A DNA stretch of 64,000 nt from Neorhizobium sp. NCHU2750 (lineage in GTDB: Bacteria; Pseudomonadota; Alphaproteobacteria; Rhizobiales; Rhizobiaceae): the NCBI RefSeq assembly GCF_003597675.1, contig NZ_CP030830.1:1-64000 (forward strand), written 5' to 3'. Positions within the stretch are counted from its first letter, which is position 1, and every line of letters begins with the position of its first letter. Of the stretch, positions 17,935-26,690 are shown one piece after another. The position numbers and the translations under genes were made by a program. The notes below the pieces were generated by a model. The model had not been told where the DNA came from and did not search any database. It worked only from the letters and a program-made list of their open reading frames with translations.

Positions 17935-19106
17935 TGCGGAGCAGTTTTCCTCAAATGCGCCTTGCGGCTCGAACCAGAGCAGGATCGCTCGTGCGCTCGG
18001 CGATCGGGATGTGTTTATCCAAAACGCTTCTTTGCATCATGTTGATACTGCTGGCGGGCGTTTGCAGCGCCCGCGCTGACATAGTCGTGACCGATATCAA
18101 GGATCGCGAGGTCACCATGCCGGCTCCGGCAACACGTATTCTCCTGGCGTCGTCGTTCCAGTATCCCGCTCTCGCAATCCTTGACGTGGATGCGGCAAAG
18201 CGGGTCGTCGGGATAGGCGCAAATCCTGGCGAGACCTTGCCTGAGGCGGAGCGGGACCTGTCCGACACGCCGCGCGTCGGGAGCATCTGGTCTCAGAGCT
18301 TTTCAATTGAAAAGACGCTTGAATTGAGGCCGGATGTCGTCATCGCAGCACCCCTATCCCCTGTCTGGTCGCAGAAGCTAGAGACCGTATTATCCAAGGC
18401 AGGCATACCGATCGTCTATGTCGATTTCGACGAAAATCCATTCAGAAATACCGATCGAAGCTTCGAGATCCTCGGGCGCGTTCTCGGAGCGCAAGACAAG
18501 GCGAGCGAGTTCATCGACTTCTACCATCAGCATGTACGGGCGATAACCGAGCGCATGGCAAGGCCTGAGCTTGTCCGGCCGACCTTGCTCATGATGTTGC
18601 GCGGCCCCGGGGTCCCATGCTGCCTGGCATTGCCGGCCAATGACGTCACGGACTATTTTGGAGCGACAGGCGTGGAAAATATTGCCGGGGTCACGAACGG
18701 TGCGCCCGTGCAATTGAGCCTCGAATCCATCATCGAACGTGACCCGGATATCTTCGTGGTCATCGATGTCTTTTCCGATGCCCGTTCCCTGTTCGGCTTG
18801 CCGCGTACCTTGGCGCACGGCATGGCCGCGCTCAAGACGCTGAGGCAGGAACCGGGCCTTGGCGGAATTGCCGCGATGCGCAGCGGTCGTGTCCATGCGC
18901 TCGATTCGTATCTGATGAGATCACCGCTGAGCTTCCTGAGCTTCGAGGCACTGGCGAAGTGGATTCAGCCCGAGCTTTTCGCTGATGTCGATCCGCAGGC
19001 GACGCTGGACGAGATCAACCGTCGCTTCCTGAAGACACCGCTGAGGGGGCCGTTCTGGACAAGTTTCGATCCGACCATCGATCGAATGCCCGGTGGAAAC
19101 CAATGA
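17934..19106 (+). CDS. Periplasmic iron-siderophore binding protein (locus 1)
   Basis: BtuF/FepB-like class III substrate-binding protein. It carries the ferric ligand from the receptor to the FecCD-type permease. The reading frame starts at 17934 in the receptor stop; a second ATG at 18009 would sit right before the hydrophobic signal sequence (LLCIMLILLAGVCSARA). Mature features include RILLASSFQYPALAILDVDAAKRVVGIG and the lobe motif LELRPDVVIAAPL, with the long hinge helix following. The stop overlaps the permease start as ATGA, so the locus is translationally coupled. Confidence 0.9.
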   Translation: MRSSFPQMRLAARTRAGSLVRSAIGMCLSKTLLCIMLILLAGVCSARADIVVTDIKDREVTMPAPATRILLASSFQYPALAILDVDAAKRVVGIGANPGETLPEAERDLSDTPRVGSIWSQSFSIEKTLELRPDVVIAAPLSPVWSQKLETVLSKAGIPIVYVDFDENPFRNTDRSFEILGRVLGAQDKASEFIDFYHQHVRAITERMARPELVRPTLLMMLRGPGVPCCLALPANDVTDYFGATGVENIAGVTNGAPVQLSLESIIERDPDIFVVIDVFSDARSLFGLPRTLAHGMAALKTLRQEPGLGGIAAMRSGRVHALDSYLMRSPLSFLSFEALAKWIQPELFADVDPQATLDEINRRFLKTPLRGPFWTSFDPTIDRMPGGNQ

Positions 19107-20188
19107 CGAAGGATATCGTCAGTCCGGGCGATGCTATCGCGGATCGCCGAGAGGCCGTGCTCTCTGCCTATGGACGGCAAAACCGACGACGGGTCGTGAT
19201 TGTGGTAGCGCTTGGTGCAATTCTCATCGTATCTTTCTTCATCGACCTGGCAATGGGGCCGTCGAGCCTCGGCACAATCGATACGCTCCGCGCAATCCTG
19301 TGGCCGGGGGAAGTGCCCCGCTCGGCGTCCGTCATTGTCTGGGATGTGCGCATGCCCGCCGCGATCATGGCGGTGCTGGTTGGTGTCGCTTTATCGCTCG
19401 CTGGAGCGGAGATGCAGACCCTTCTCAACAATCCGCTGGCCAGCCCCTTCACGCTCGGAGTTTCGTCCGCTGCCTCGCTGGGTGCCGCACTCGCCATCGT
19501 GCTCGGTATCGCTATCCCCGGCGTTCCCGAAAGCTGGATCGTCACCGGGAACGCTTTCGTCTTTGCCTTTGCCTCGGTGTTGCTTCTGCAAAGCCTGACG
19601 GGAATGCGCAGCGCCAGTGTCGACAGTCTTGTCATGCTCGGCATTGCGCTGGTGTTTACCTTCAACGCGCTGGTGGCGCTGATCCAGTTCGTCGCTTCGG
19701 CCGATGCGCTCCAGCAACTTGTCTTCTGGGGCATGGGCAGCCTGGCACGCGCCAACTGGGAATCCATCGCCACCCTTGGCTTTGTTACCGTCTTGACGAT
19801 GCCGTTCTCGCTTGGCGCGGCATGGAAGCTGACGGCGCTTCGCCTTGGCGAGGATCGAGCCCGTTCCTTCGGCGTGAACGTGACGCGGCTCCGATTCTTC
19901 TCGCTTTTCAGAATCAGCCTGTTGGCCGCAACGTCCGTCGCCTTCGTCGGCACGATCGGCTTCATCGGCCTTGTCGGCCCCCATATTGCCCGGCTCGTGA
20001 TCGGTGAAGATCACCGTTTCTTCCTTCCGGCTAGCGCGCTGACGGGAGCGGTCGTCATGTCGTTGGCAGATATCGCAAGCAAGACCATCGCGCCGGGCGT
20101 CATCGTACCGATCGGGATCGTCACGTCGCTCGTCGGTCTGCCGGTCTTCTTCTCGCTGATATTCCGTCGTCGGGAGGGTTTCCGATGA
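19103..20188 (+). CDS. FecCD-family iron-siderophore ABC permease (locus 1)
   Basis: 361-residue inner-membrane permease of the BtuC/FecCD family with about 9-10 hydrophobic segments. Typical signatures are VRMPAAIMAVLVGVALSLAGAEMQ and NPLASPFTLGVSSAASLGA. The ATPase-coupling region reads GTIGFIGLVGPHIARLVIGEDHR. Only one permease gene is present, so the channel is presumably a homodimer, unlike locus 2 which encodes two. Overlaps by 4 bases with both neighbours. Confidence 0.94.
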   Translation: MTKDIVSPGDAIADRREAVLSAYGRQNRRRVVIVVALGAILIVSFFIDLAMGPSSLGTIDTLRAILWPGEVPRSASVIVWDVRMPAAIMAVLVGVALSLAGAEMQTLLNNPLASPFTLGVSSAASLGAALAIVLGIAIPGVPESWIVTGNAFVFAFASVLLLQSLTGMRSASVDSLVMLGIALVFTFNALVALIQFVASADALQQLVFWGMGSLARANWESIATLGFVTVLTMPFSLGAAWKLTALRLGEDRARSFGVNVTRLRFFSLFRISLLAATSVAFVGTIGFIGLVGPHIARLVIGEDHRFFLPASALTGAVVMSLADIASKTIAPGVIVPIGIVTSLVGLPVFFSLIFRRREGFR

Positions 20189-21000
20189 ATGACATTCCCA
20201 CACTCATTATCTCCGGCCTTTCAGCAGGTTACCGCAACCGCCCCGTGCTGGCGGGATTGAGCCTTGCGCCGCTCGAACCCGGCAAGGTGACCGCGCTGGT
20301 CGGCCCCAATGCAGCCGGCAAATCGACCTTGCTCCGCAGTCTGGCAGGATTGGTCCCCGCGATCGGTTCCGTCCGGCTCGGCGATCGCGACCTCAATGCG
20401 CTCGGCCTCGCCCAGAGAGCACAATACGTCTCCTATATGCCGCAGACGCTACCGCAGAATGCGGAGCTGACCGTCCTCGAGGGTGTGATCGGGGCTTTGA
20501 GGGCAACGCGGCTCTCGGATTTCGACGGTAGCGAGATGACGGCGCACCATCGTGCCGTCAACGTGCTGGACCGTCTCGGCATCCTCAACCTGGCGATGGA
20601 GGGTATCGGCCGCCTTTCGGGAGGACAGCGGCAGCTTGCCAGCCTTGCCCAGGCGATCGCTCGCGCTCCACAACTCCTTCTCCTCGACGAGCCAACCAGC
20701 GCGCTCGATCTGCGTCACCAACTCGACGTGATGACGATCGTGCGCGAACTGGCTCGCGAAGGCCGCATCGTCGTCGTGGTACTGCACGACCTGACACTTG
20801 CGGCAAGTTGGGCCGATCACGTTGTCGTTCTCGACCGCGGAACCGTCGCCGCCGAGGGACCGGTCGAAGAGGCGCTGTCGCCATCCATTCTTTCCACTGT
20901 CTATGGCGTGACGGCCCGCCTCGAGCACTGCTCGCGCGGCCGCCTGCACGTGATGGTGGACGGTCCTGCAACATCTCCGGAGCTACCCCATGCTAGCTGA
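20185..21000 (+). CDS. Iron-siderophore ABC transporter ATPase (locus 1)
   Basis: 271-residue FepC/FecE-type ATPase powering the permease. Walker A is GPNAAGKST (about 47-55), the Q-loop lies at YMPQTLPQ, the signature is LSGGQRQLASLAQA, Walker B is LLLLDEPTSALD and the H-loop is in VVLHDLTLA. It starts in the permease stop (ATGA) and overlaps the following SIP gene by 11 bases. Confidence 0.95.
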   Translation: MNDIPTLIISGLSAGYRNRPVLAGLSLAPLEPGKVTALVGPNAAGKSTLLRSLAGLVPAIGSVRLGDRDLNALGLAQRAQYVSYMPQTLPQNAELTVLEGVIGALRATRLSDFDGSEMTAHHRAVNVLDRLGILNLAMEGIGRLSGGQRQLASLAQAIARAPQLLLLDEPTSALDLRHQLDVMTIVRELAREGRIVVVVLHDLTLAASWADHVVVLDRGTVAAEGPVEEALSPSILSTVYGVTARLEHCSRGRLHVMVDGPATSPELPHAS

Positions 21001-22111
21001 CCCTCCAAACGCTGCGTGGTCTCGTCGGTCGAAGCTTGAAATCGCGGTTGGCGAGCCTGAACGCCTCGTCAGGCGGCTGATCGAGCATTTCGCGGCAAAC
21101 GATGCCGAAATATCACCTGTCACAGATGGTGCTTCGGCGACCTTCTTCTACAGTCAAATCATCATGCAGGCCCGTCCGAATGCGGTGGCAATAGAAGTAG
21201 TCGCGGGCGACGATGTGGCTCTTTCTCATATGAAATCGGTCGCGGCAGCTCTGTTGATTGAGTATTCGGATGGTGGACGACCACGGTTGAAGTGGATCGG
21301 GCATGGCACCGGCGCTACTTCCTTCCCTAATTTCCGAGAGATGACAGTCGCGCGGATTGCCGATGTGACGCCGCATATGCGCCGTATCACGCTATCGGGC
21401 CACAACCTCGATGAACGCTACGCAACGCACGGTCAGCATTTCAAACTGCTGGTGCCGCCGGAAGGCGTCGACAGGCCGGAATGGCCCGTTCCTGGCGAGG
21501 ATGGGTTGCCGATCTGGCCGGCAGAGGACAAGCGACCGAAGGTGCGCACCCTGACAGCGCGGCGCGTCGATCTTGGCGCAGGTACCATCGATGTGGATTT
21601 TGCACTGCACGGCGACCTCGGTATTGCCTCTCGCTGGGCCTTGAACACACGGCCGGGCGACATTGTCGGCATTCGTGGCCCGATCGGCCAACCCGTGCCT
21701 AAGGCTGACTGGTATTTGCTCGTCGGCGACGAGACAGCGCTGCCAGCCATAGCGCGCACGCTCGAATCCTTGCCTGTCGGCACCAGAGGTGTTGCAATCA
21801 TCGAGGTTTCGGACGAGAGCGAGCGTCAATCGATCCACCACAACACGGATATTGAACTGCGCTGGCTGTACCGCAATGGAGCAGAGGCAGGCACGACCTC
21901 GCTGCTCGTCGATGAGATCTATGCCGTCGAGATGCCGCCTGCCGGAACTATGATCCATGCTGCCGCCGGTGTCGAATACACTGCCTTCAAAGCGATTCGC
22001 AGATACTGGCGGGACGAATTAAAGCTCGACAAGAAGCAAGTGCTACCTGTCGCCTATTGGCGCAGGGGCCGCGCCGAAGGCGATACCGTCCCGGATGACG
22101 AGGAGAGTTAA
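20990..22111 (+). CDS. DUF2218 / siderophore-interacting FAD reductase fusion (locus 1)
   Basis: Two-domain protein of 373 residues. Residues about 15-105 look like DUF2218 (ERLVRRLIEHFAANDAEI..., ending in KWIGHGTGA), a small domain often fused to or encoded beside siderophore reductases. Residues about 115-365 are the SIP/ViuB FAD-binding reductase: MRRITLSGHNL, GQHFKLLVPP, then YLLVGDETALPAIARTLESLP for the nucleotide site. The C-terminus is VLPVAYWRRGRAE. It would reduce the imported ferric siderophore to release iron. Last gene of locus 1. Confidence 0.9.
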   Translation: MLADPPNAAWSRRSKLEIAVGEPERLVRRLIEHFAANDAEISPVTDGASATFFYSQIIMQARPNAVAIEVVAGDDVALSHMKSVAAALLIEYSDGGRPRLKWIGHGTGATSFPNFREMTVARIADVTPHMRRITLSGHNLDERYATHGQHFKLLVPPEGVDRPEWPVPGEDGLPIWPAEDKRPKVRTLTARRVDLGAGTIDVDFALHGDLGIASRWALNTRPGDIVGIRGPIGQPVPKADWYLLVGDETALPAIARTLESLPVGTRGVAIIEVSDESERQSIHHNTDIELRWLYRNGAEAGTTSLLVDEIYAVEMPPAGTMIHAAAGVEYTAFKAIRRYWRDELKLDKKQVLPVAYWRRGRAEGDTVPDDEES

Positions 22112-22353
22112 GTACCATGATGCAAAAGCTCCTGATGCCCTTTCCAATCAGTCACAACGCAGCCTTTGACGCTTTGACAGCGGCATAAGGAATGACATGG
22201 CGTCTCAAATGATATTTAGATGGGGAGCGGGAGATCGAAGATATAGCGCAATGTAAAGGACCCCACAAATGGGCGACGGCTAAATCGCCATGGGTACTAA
22301 TGGGAGGCTGATAGCGAATGCAACTTCTGTTAAATCGAAGCAGTGGTGGCTCT

Positions 22354-23481
22354 TCACAGCATCCTTGCAGCGCGTCCACTGTGCCGGGTCGCGTTGTTGT
22401 AGTAACTCGACGCCTGTTGAACCGACCGATGCCGTGACTGCTCCATTGCTTCGGGCAGAGGTATGCCGCGGTTGGCCGCTTCGGTCAGATATCCAGACCT
22501 CAGCCCGTGCGCCGAAAACTCCCCCGGATCGAGCCCCGCCATCGCTGCCCGCTGCTTGACGATATCGTTAACCGATTTCGGATCGAGCGTCCGCTTCGAC
22601 ACATTCCCCCAACGATCCACCTTGCGGAACGCGAAGCCTGCCTCGATCTTCGCCGCCGTCAGCCAGGCATTCAGCGCCTCGACCGGCCGGCCGGTGAGAT
22701 AGACCACTTCGTCCTGATCTGCACCGGATGTTTTCGTCCGTCCGAGATGAATGGCAAGAGAGGGGAGGGGAGGGCCGTCCGCGACGACGATCGGCGGCTC
22801 GACAGTCAGCTGCTCGCAGCGCAACCCGGCAATCTCGCTGCGCCGGCGGCCACCAGAGGCAAACGCCACCATCAGGATTGCCCGGTCACGGAGATCACGC
22901 AGGCTGCCGCTTGCACAGGTCGCCAACATCTTGGCCAGGACATCGCCGGTGACCGCCTTGGCACTCTTTCGCTTTCGTGGCCGCGGTGTGGCGCGCACGG
23001 CAAGACGAATGGCCGACTTGAGGGCAGGGGAGGAAAAGACGCCGGAAAGGCCTCGCCACTTCGTCAGGGTCGACCAGGTCGCCAGCCGTCGGCGCACCGT
23101 GTCAGGCGCATGCGGGCCGACCGTTTTCAATAAGCCCTGGTTCCGAAGGTTCTGATCCACCTCGGCCGGCATCCCGTGATCCGGGTCGGTCTCGCGCCTT
23201 GCCGAGTCCCAAAGATGGTGCGCCACAAACTTCAGCAGCAGCGCCTCGGGTGCCGGCCAGGGCAGAGAGCGTCCGGTTGCCGCCAGCGACCACGCCTGAA
23301 GATAGGCGAGATCGGAGGTCAGGGCGCGAAGCGTATTCGCGCCCATGCCTTCGTTGACCAGATGGCGCAGGGTTTCGACGTCCTGATCGGTGAGCAGTTC
23401 GGCGAGCTCGTCGCGGCGCTCCATCGGCAGGACGGCAGCAATCGTATCCAGCTCGTTGGCGCGACGATCGACAGCGCTCAT
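22354..23481 (-). CDS. Tyrosine-type site-specific integrase, copy 2 (intact)
   Basis: 375-residue phage-integrase-family recombinase. The N-terminal SAM-like core-binding region spans about 20-150. The catalytic domain shows arginine box I in GGRRRSEIAGL (near 211-220), box II AHGLRSG with H325 and R328, histidine H351 in SRHRSVQQASSYY and the nucleophile Y360. All catalytic positions are present, so it should be active. It shares most of its sequence with the decayed copy 1 and intact copy 3, all on the minus strand. Its start overlaps the stop of an upstream Phd-like gene by 4 bases, so integrase and antitoxin are co-expressed. The gap to the first siderophore locus (22112-22353) holds no recognised gene. 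Confidence 0.93.
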   Translation of the reverse strand: MSAVDRRANELDTIAAVLPMERRDELAELLTDQDVETLRHLVNEGMGANTLRALTSDLAYLQAWSLAATGRSLPWPAPEALLLKFVAHHLWDSARRETDPDHGMPAEVDQNLRNQGLLKTVGPHAPDTVRRRLATWSTLTKWRGLSGVFSSPALKSAIRLAVRATPRPRKRKSAKAVTGDVLAKMLATCASGSLRDLRDRAILMVAFASGGRRRSEIAGLRCEQLTVEPPIVVADGPPLPSLAIHLGRTKTSGADQDEVVYLTGRPVEALNAWLTAAKIEAGFAFRKVDRWGNVSKRTLDPKSVNDIVKQRAAMAGLDPGEFSAHGLRSGYLTEAANRGIPLPEAMEQSRHRSVQQASSYYNNATRHSGRAARML

Positions 23482-23726
23482 TTCGGCAATCCGTGTTCGT
23501 CGTAGAAATCGTCGTGGTTTGAGGTGGCACCGGCTGGTACGTTCGCTCGCCCTTCTTCTGCCAGTGCCCAGACGTCATCCAGAGTGCCAGCGGGTCTTGG
23601 AATCGCAGTCAGCTCCGCGACTGGCTTTCCCGAGCGGCAGATCAGGACCTCATCACCACGAGCCGCCAGTTCAATCAGTTCCTCAAGCCGTTCAGCGGCC
23701 TCGTCCACATCAACAAAAATCTGCAT
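23478..23726 (-). CDS. Phd/YefM-like antitoxin coupled to integrase copy 2
   Basis: 82-residue small acidic protein. ATG 23726 is taken, with AGGTGA 5 bases upstream; a GTG at 23735 is the alternative. The pattern DVDEAAERLEELIELAARGDEVLI.RSGKPVAEL is the classic Phd/YefM beta-helix core, with an acidic C-terminus. No toxin follows on this strand; the downstream gene is the integrase (ATGA overlap). It may regulate the integrase, neutralise a toxin elsewhere, or both. The same pair occurs at 10506-11832. Confidence 0.78.
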   Translation of the reverse strand: MQIFVDVDEAAERLEELIELAARGDEVLICRSGKPVAELTAIPRPAGTLDDVWALAEEGRANVPAGATSNHDDFYDEHGLPK

Positions 23727-23839
23727 TCTCTTCACCTAACCCAACATGACCGCTACACATCTGATCCGTAAAAACCTCGGCGCCCGACGTGAGACGACCC
23801 AGCGACGCATATGCCGAGGGCAGGCTCCCGTTGCAAAAC

Positions 23840-23866
23840 TTCCGTAATTTCCGTATATTCCGTAAA
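23840..23866 (+). repeat. Three tandem 9-bp repeats, antitoxin operator
   Basis: TTCCGTAAT, TTCCGTATA and TTCCGTAAA lie head to tail, 13 bases before the antitoxin start. Tandem sites in front of a Phd-type gene suggest cooperative autoregulation by the antitoxin or toxin-antitoxin complex. Two degraded copies lie at the equivalent place at 11921-11938. Confidence 0.6.
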
Positions 23867-23879
23867 AAGGAGTTTTGAC

Positions 23880-24158
23880 ATGACGTCCACAGTTACGGCT
23901 GCAGCAGTCTCCAAAAACTTTGGCGCTTACCAGGATGCCGCCGTCCGCGATCCGGTGATTATTACCAAGAACGGCCGGCCACGCACGGTGCTGATCGCCT
24001 ATGAGGATTATCTGCGGCTGACAAAGCGCGACCGGCGCGTCGAGCTGACGAGCACGCTCGGCGACGACGAGCTGGCCGCGATAGAAACTTCGGAGATGGA
24101 CGGATCGCTCGATCATCTCAATGCCGAACTGCTGACGGGCAAACATGCTGCCGACTGA
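23880..24158 (+). CDS. Phd-type antitoxin, copy 2
   Basis: 92-residue antitoxin of a type II pair. ATG 23880 has AAGGAG at a good distance. The Phd DNA-binding core is FGAYQDAAVRDPVIITKNGRPRTVLIAYEDYLRL. The tail LGDDELAAIETSEMDGSLDHLNAELL should bind the toxin. It overlaps the toxin gene by 14 bases, the usual coupling that makes antitoxin first. Tandem repeats upstream suggest autoregulation. Confidence 0.88.
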   Translation: MTSTVTAAAVSKNFGAYQDAAVRDPVIITKNGRPRTVLIAYEDYLRLTKRDRRVELTSTLGDDELAAIETSEMDGSLDHLNAELLTGKHAAD

Positions 24159-24576
24159 GCCAAAAGTTGGCTGGGTGTTTCGTTACTCGTATCTCTGGCA
24201 CTGGCAGTTCGTCGAAGGTCGCGAGGAGGGCGACAAGGATCGCCCGGCGCTGGTGCTGGCGATCGTTGCGCATCTCGACGACGGTACACCGGCCGTGCGT
24301 GTCTTGCCGATCACTCATAGCCCGCCCAACAATCCGGACGAGGCGATCGAAATCCCGCCGGCGACCAAGCGGCGCCTGGGGCTTGACGACGAGCGCTCGT
24401 GGATCGTGCTGACGGAAAGCAACCGGTTTGTCTGGCCGGGTCCGGACATGCGGCCGGTCGACAGCGACACCGGCTACTTTGGACCACTGCCGCCGGCACT
24501 GTTTGCCGAGGTCAAACGGCGGTTCGTCGATCTGGCAAAAGCCCAGCGGCACCGGGCGGCGCCACGCAGCGAATAA
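24145..24576 (+). CDS. PemK/MazF-like growth-inhibitor toxin
   Basis: 143-residue putative plasmid-maintenance toxin; family members are ribosome-associated or free mRNA endonucleases. Visible features are a start region GWVFRYSYLWHWQFVEGREEGDKDRPALVLAIVA, matching the PemK-like beta-barrel entry (the G..KDRP.LV pattern). It continues VRVLPITHSPPNNPDEAIEIPP and ESNRFVWPGPDMRPV. Overlap with the antitoxin gene supports the assignment. Copy 1 of this module has lost its toxin, so this is the only intact PemK-like gene here. Confidence 0.75.
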   Translation: MLPTEPKVGWVFRYSYLWHWQFVEGREEGDKDRPALVLAIVAHLDDGTPAVRVLPITHSPPNNPDEAIEIPPATKRRLGLDDERSWIVLTESNRFVWPGPDMRPVDSDTGYFGPLPPALFAEVKRRFVDLAKAQRHRAAPRSE

Positions 24577-24920
24577 TCTTTTTGGCATCATTTTCCGATC
24601 TCCGGAAGGCAGCCTGAACGGCACAAACAGCGTGTGTTGTAACAATTCTCGATTGTCGATCGGCTTCATTCAATGGAAGCGTTCCCGCTCTTTCTATATA
24701 GTTTATTATCTCCCCAAATCACCGGACTCCTCCAGATTGACCGCAATGCGATAAATTCGACTGCCGCAGACTTCACCTTTGCAAATTCGCAAACGTCGCA
24801 AATTAAGCTCTCCGCCACCGGCGGCTGCACCTTGTTAAATCAGAGTGATGCAGCATGGGCGCGCAGGGACGTATGCGTTTACTGAAACACTTGGCAATGT
24901 GTCCCAGCCAAAAGCTGGCG
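24577..24920. other. Intergenic region after the toxin
   Basis: No gene recognised in 344 bases lying between the plus-strand toxin and the minus-strand GntR gene. Near 24779-24807 there are three close GCAAA-containing units (GCAAATTC, GCAAACGTC, GCAAATTAAG). Otherwise nothing supportable. Confidence 0.4.
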
Positions 24921-25604
24921 TCACAGTACTTTCTGAACCTCGATTTCGAAGCTTTGAACGTGATGCATGGAGACCTGTTCTGCACGTCCCCCATCCCCGC
25001 TGCAAACAGCCTCTAGCATTATGATCTGTTCTCGCAGAACATCCTCCAGACGAGGGACGAGAACCGGAAATCGCTTCATTGAGACATAGAGAATGCGCAG
25101 CGAGAGATTGTGGTAATGTTCAAGGGTCTCCTGCAAATATCGGTTCTTTGCAGCCCGATATATGAAGCGGTGAACCCGACGATCCAGTGCCAGAATATCG
25201 TCGAGCTCCATAGGACCGACGGTCGCCTTCAATTCGTCTATAAGCGCCCGGGCTTCTTGGCGCTCATATTCTCGCAACCGCTCTGTAGCCAGGCGGGTGG
25301 CGTAGGATTCGATACGCGCCCGCGCCTCGTACACGGCCGTCAGATCGCTGAGATCGATTGTGCTAACGAAGGTTCCGCGCCGTCCGCTGACGACCACAAA
25401 GCCATCTCGCTGCAGCCGCTGAATTGCTTCGCGAACAGGTGTTCGACCAGCGTCGAGGCGATCCATAAGTTCAGTTTCCCGCAGTATTGTACCAGGCGGA
25501 AGCGCTGTCGTGATAATTTCCTCGCGTAGCTGAACGTACGTGCGATCAGCAATTGTTGGCTCCGATTCAATGTAATCGGCGTGGAGTGCCAGCATATTGT
25601 TCAT
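24921..25604 (-). CDS. GntR/FCD-family transcriptional regulator
   Basis: 227-residue regulator. The N-terminal winged HTH (about 18-80) has the GntR signature LREEIITTALPPGTILRETELMDRL, GRTPVREAIQRLQRDGFVVV and RRGTFVS. The C-terminal FCD helical ligand domain (about 90-220) keeps the expected metal-binding residues, for example D and H in LDRRVHRFIYRAAKN. It is divergent from the ABC/EutBC genes, with a 138-base gap that carries repeats, so it probably controls them; the inducer could be the transported amine or amino acid. Confidence 0.9.
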   Translation of the reverse strand: MNNMLALHADYIESEPTIADRTYVQLREEIITTALPPGTILRETELMDRLDAGRTPVREAIQRLQRDGFVVVSGRRGTFVSTIDLSDLTAVYEARARIESYATRLATERLREYERQEARALIDELKATVGPMELDDILALDRRVHRFIYRAAKNRYLQETLEHYHNLSLRILYVSMKRFPVLVPRLEDVLREQIIMLEAVCSGDGGRAEQVSMHHVQSFEIEVQKVL

Positions 25605-25638
25605 TTCCTTCAGGACCCATCCAGTTTTTCATCAAATA

Positions 25639-25725
25639 GAGCAAAATTGCTCATTTTATGGGCATTACATGATCGTGCTTGACAGAAGGCAATATATGGA
25701 TATCGTCAATATATCAGCAATATAT
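25639..25725. promoter_or_regulatory. Divergent control region with inverted and triple direct repeats
   Basis: GAGCAAAATTGCTC (25639-25652) has 6-bp inverted arms. CAATATAT occurs three times (25690-25697, 25707-25714, 25718-25725), ending 17 bases before the binding-protein start. These are candidate GntR operators in the shared promoter region. Confidence 0.5.
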
Positions 25726-25742
25726 AAGAGGGAATGCTGCTA

Positions 25743-26663
25743 ATGAACACTGGAATTTTTGGGAAGTCTGTCGCACGCGGACTTTCTGCATTTGCTGGCC
25801 TTGGTCTGATTGCTCTTGCCATGGGTGGCGTCACCACTGCGCAGGCGGAAGATTTCGAACTTATCAAGCCAGGCACTCTGACCGTTACGATTCAGCCTTA
25901 CATGCCCTACACCGCGGCAAAGGACGGCAAGCTCGTAGGTCTCGACAGCGACATCCTGTCGGCCGTTGCTGACAAGCTTGGCCTCAAGATCGAATACAGC
26001 GTGACCGACTTTGCCGGCATGCTCGGCTCGGTCCAATCGCAGCGCGCCGACATAACCATCGGCGGGATCGCCTGGTCCGCAGCGCGCCAGAAAGCCGGCC
26101 TGTTTACCGATCCGCCGTATTACTCGCCGCCGGCGATGGCGGTCCTCGAGTCGACCAATCTCCCCGACGTGACGAGCCTCGAAGGGAAAAGCCTCGGCAC
26201 TGTCACTGGGTATGTTTGGGCGAAATCGATCGCTCAGGTTCCGAATGCCACCGCGCGCAATTTCCCGTCCGCAGATAGCGTGTTCGCTGATATTGCATCG
26301 GGTCGCCTGGATGCCGGTTTCCTCGATCCGCTGCTTATTACCTACCAGCAGCAGCAGCGGCCAGACATGAAGGTCAAGATCCAGTACATGGCCGCGCCGA
26401 CGGCCGAGCAAATCAAGGCGCACCCGGACTACAAATACTTCGAGCCGTATATGACGTCGTTCTATATGCCGAAGCAGGCTGTAAAGCTGGAAAAGGCCAT
26501 CTCTGCCCAGATCGACGCCATGTACAAGGATGGTTCGCTGGCCGCCCTCGTAACCAAGTGGGGTGGTGATCCAAAGCAGTTCCTGACGCCGTCAGCCGAC
26601 ATGGCGGCACAACGTCAAGGCGTTGATCGTCCTGCCGACTGGGTCGCTCCGTCAATCCAGTAA
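25743..26663 (+). CDS. ABC transporter periplasmic binding protein, polar amino-acid type
   Basis: 306-residue class of SBP_bac_3. ATG 25743 lies 9 bases after AAGAGGGA; an in-frame ATG at 25734 has no spacing. The signal peptide ends TTAQA|ED. The domain begins GTLTVTIQPYMPYTA and continues through GLDSDILSAVADKLGLKIEYSVTDFAGMLGSVQSQRADI. The second lobe is SLEGKSLGTVTGYVWAKSI, and the C-terminal helix holds LVTKWGGDPKQF. The ligand is unknown; genomic context with ethanolamine ammonia-lyase and an amine/amino-acid oxidase suggests an amine or amino acid. Confidence 0.9.
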   Translation: MNTGIFGKSVARGLSAFAGLGLIALAMGGVTTAQAEDFELIKPGTLTVTIQPYMPYTAAKDGKLVGLDSDILSAVADKLGLKIEYSVTDFAGMLGSVQSQRADITIGGIAWSAARQKAGLFTDPPYYSPPAMAVLESTNLPDVTSLEGKSLGTVTGYVWAKSIAQVPNATARNFPSADSVFADIASGRLDAGFLDPLLITYQQQQRPDMKVKIQYMAAPTAEQIKAHPDYKYFEPYMTSFYMPKQAVKLEKAISAQIDAMYKDGSLAALVTKWGGDPKQFLTPSADMAAQRQGVDRPADWVAPSIQ

Positions 26664-26690
26664 ACTGTAATCCTATAAGGAGCCGTGGCC

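Noticed and set aside
22507..23133. Plus-strand open frames opposite integrase copies 2 and 3
   Set aside because: They recur only because the integrase itself is repeated; no start signal or domain.
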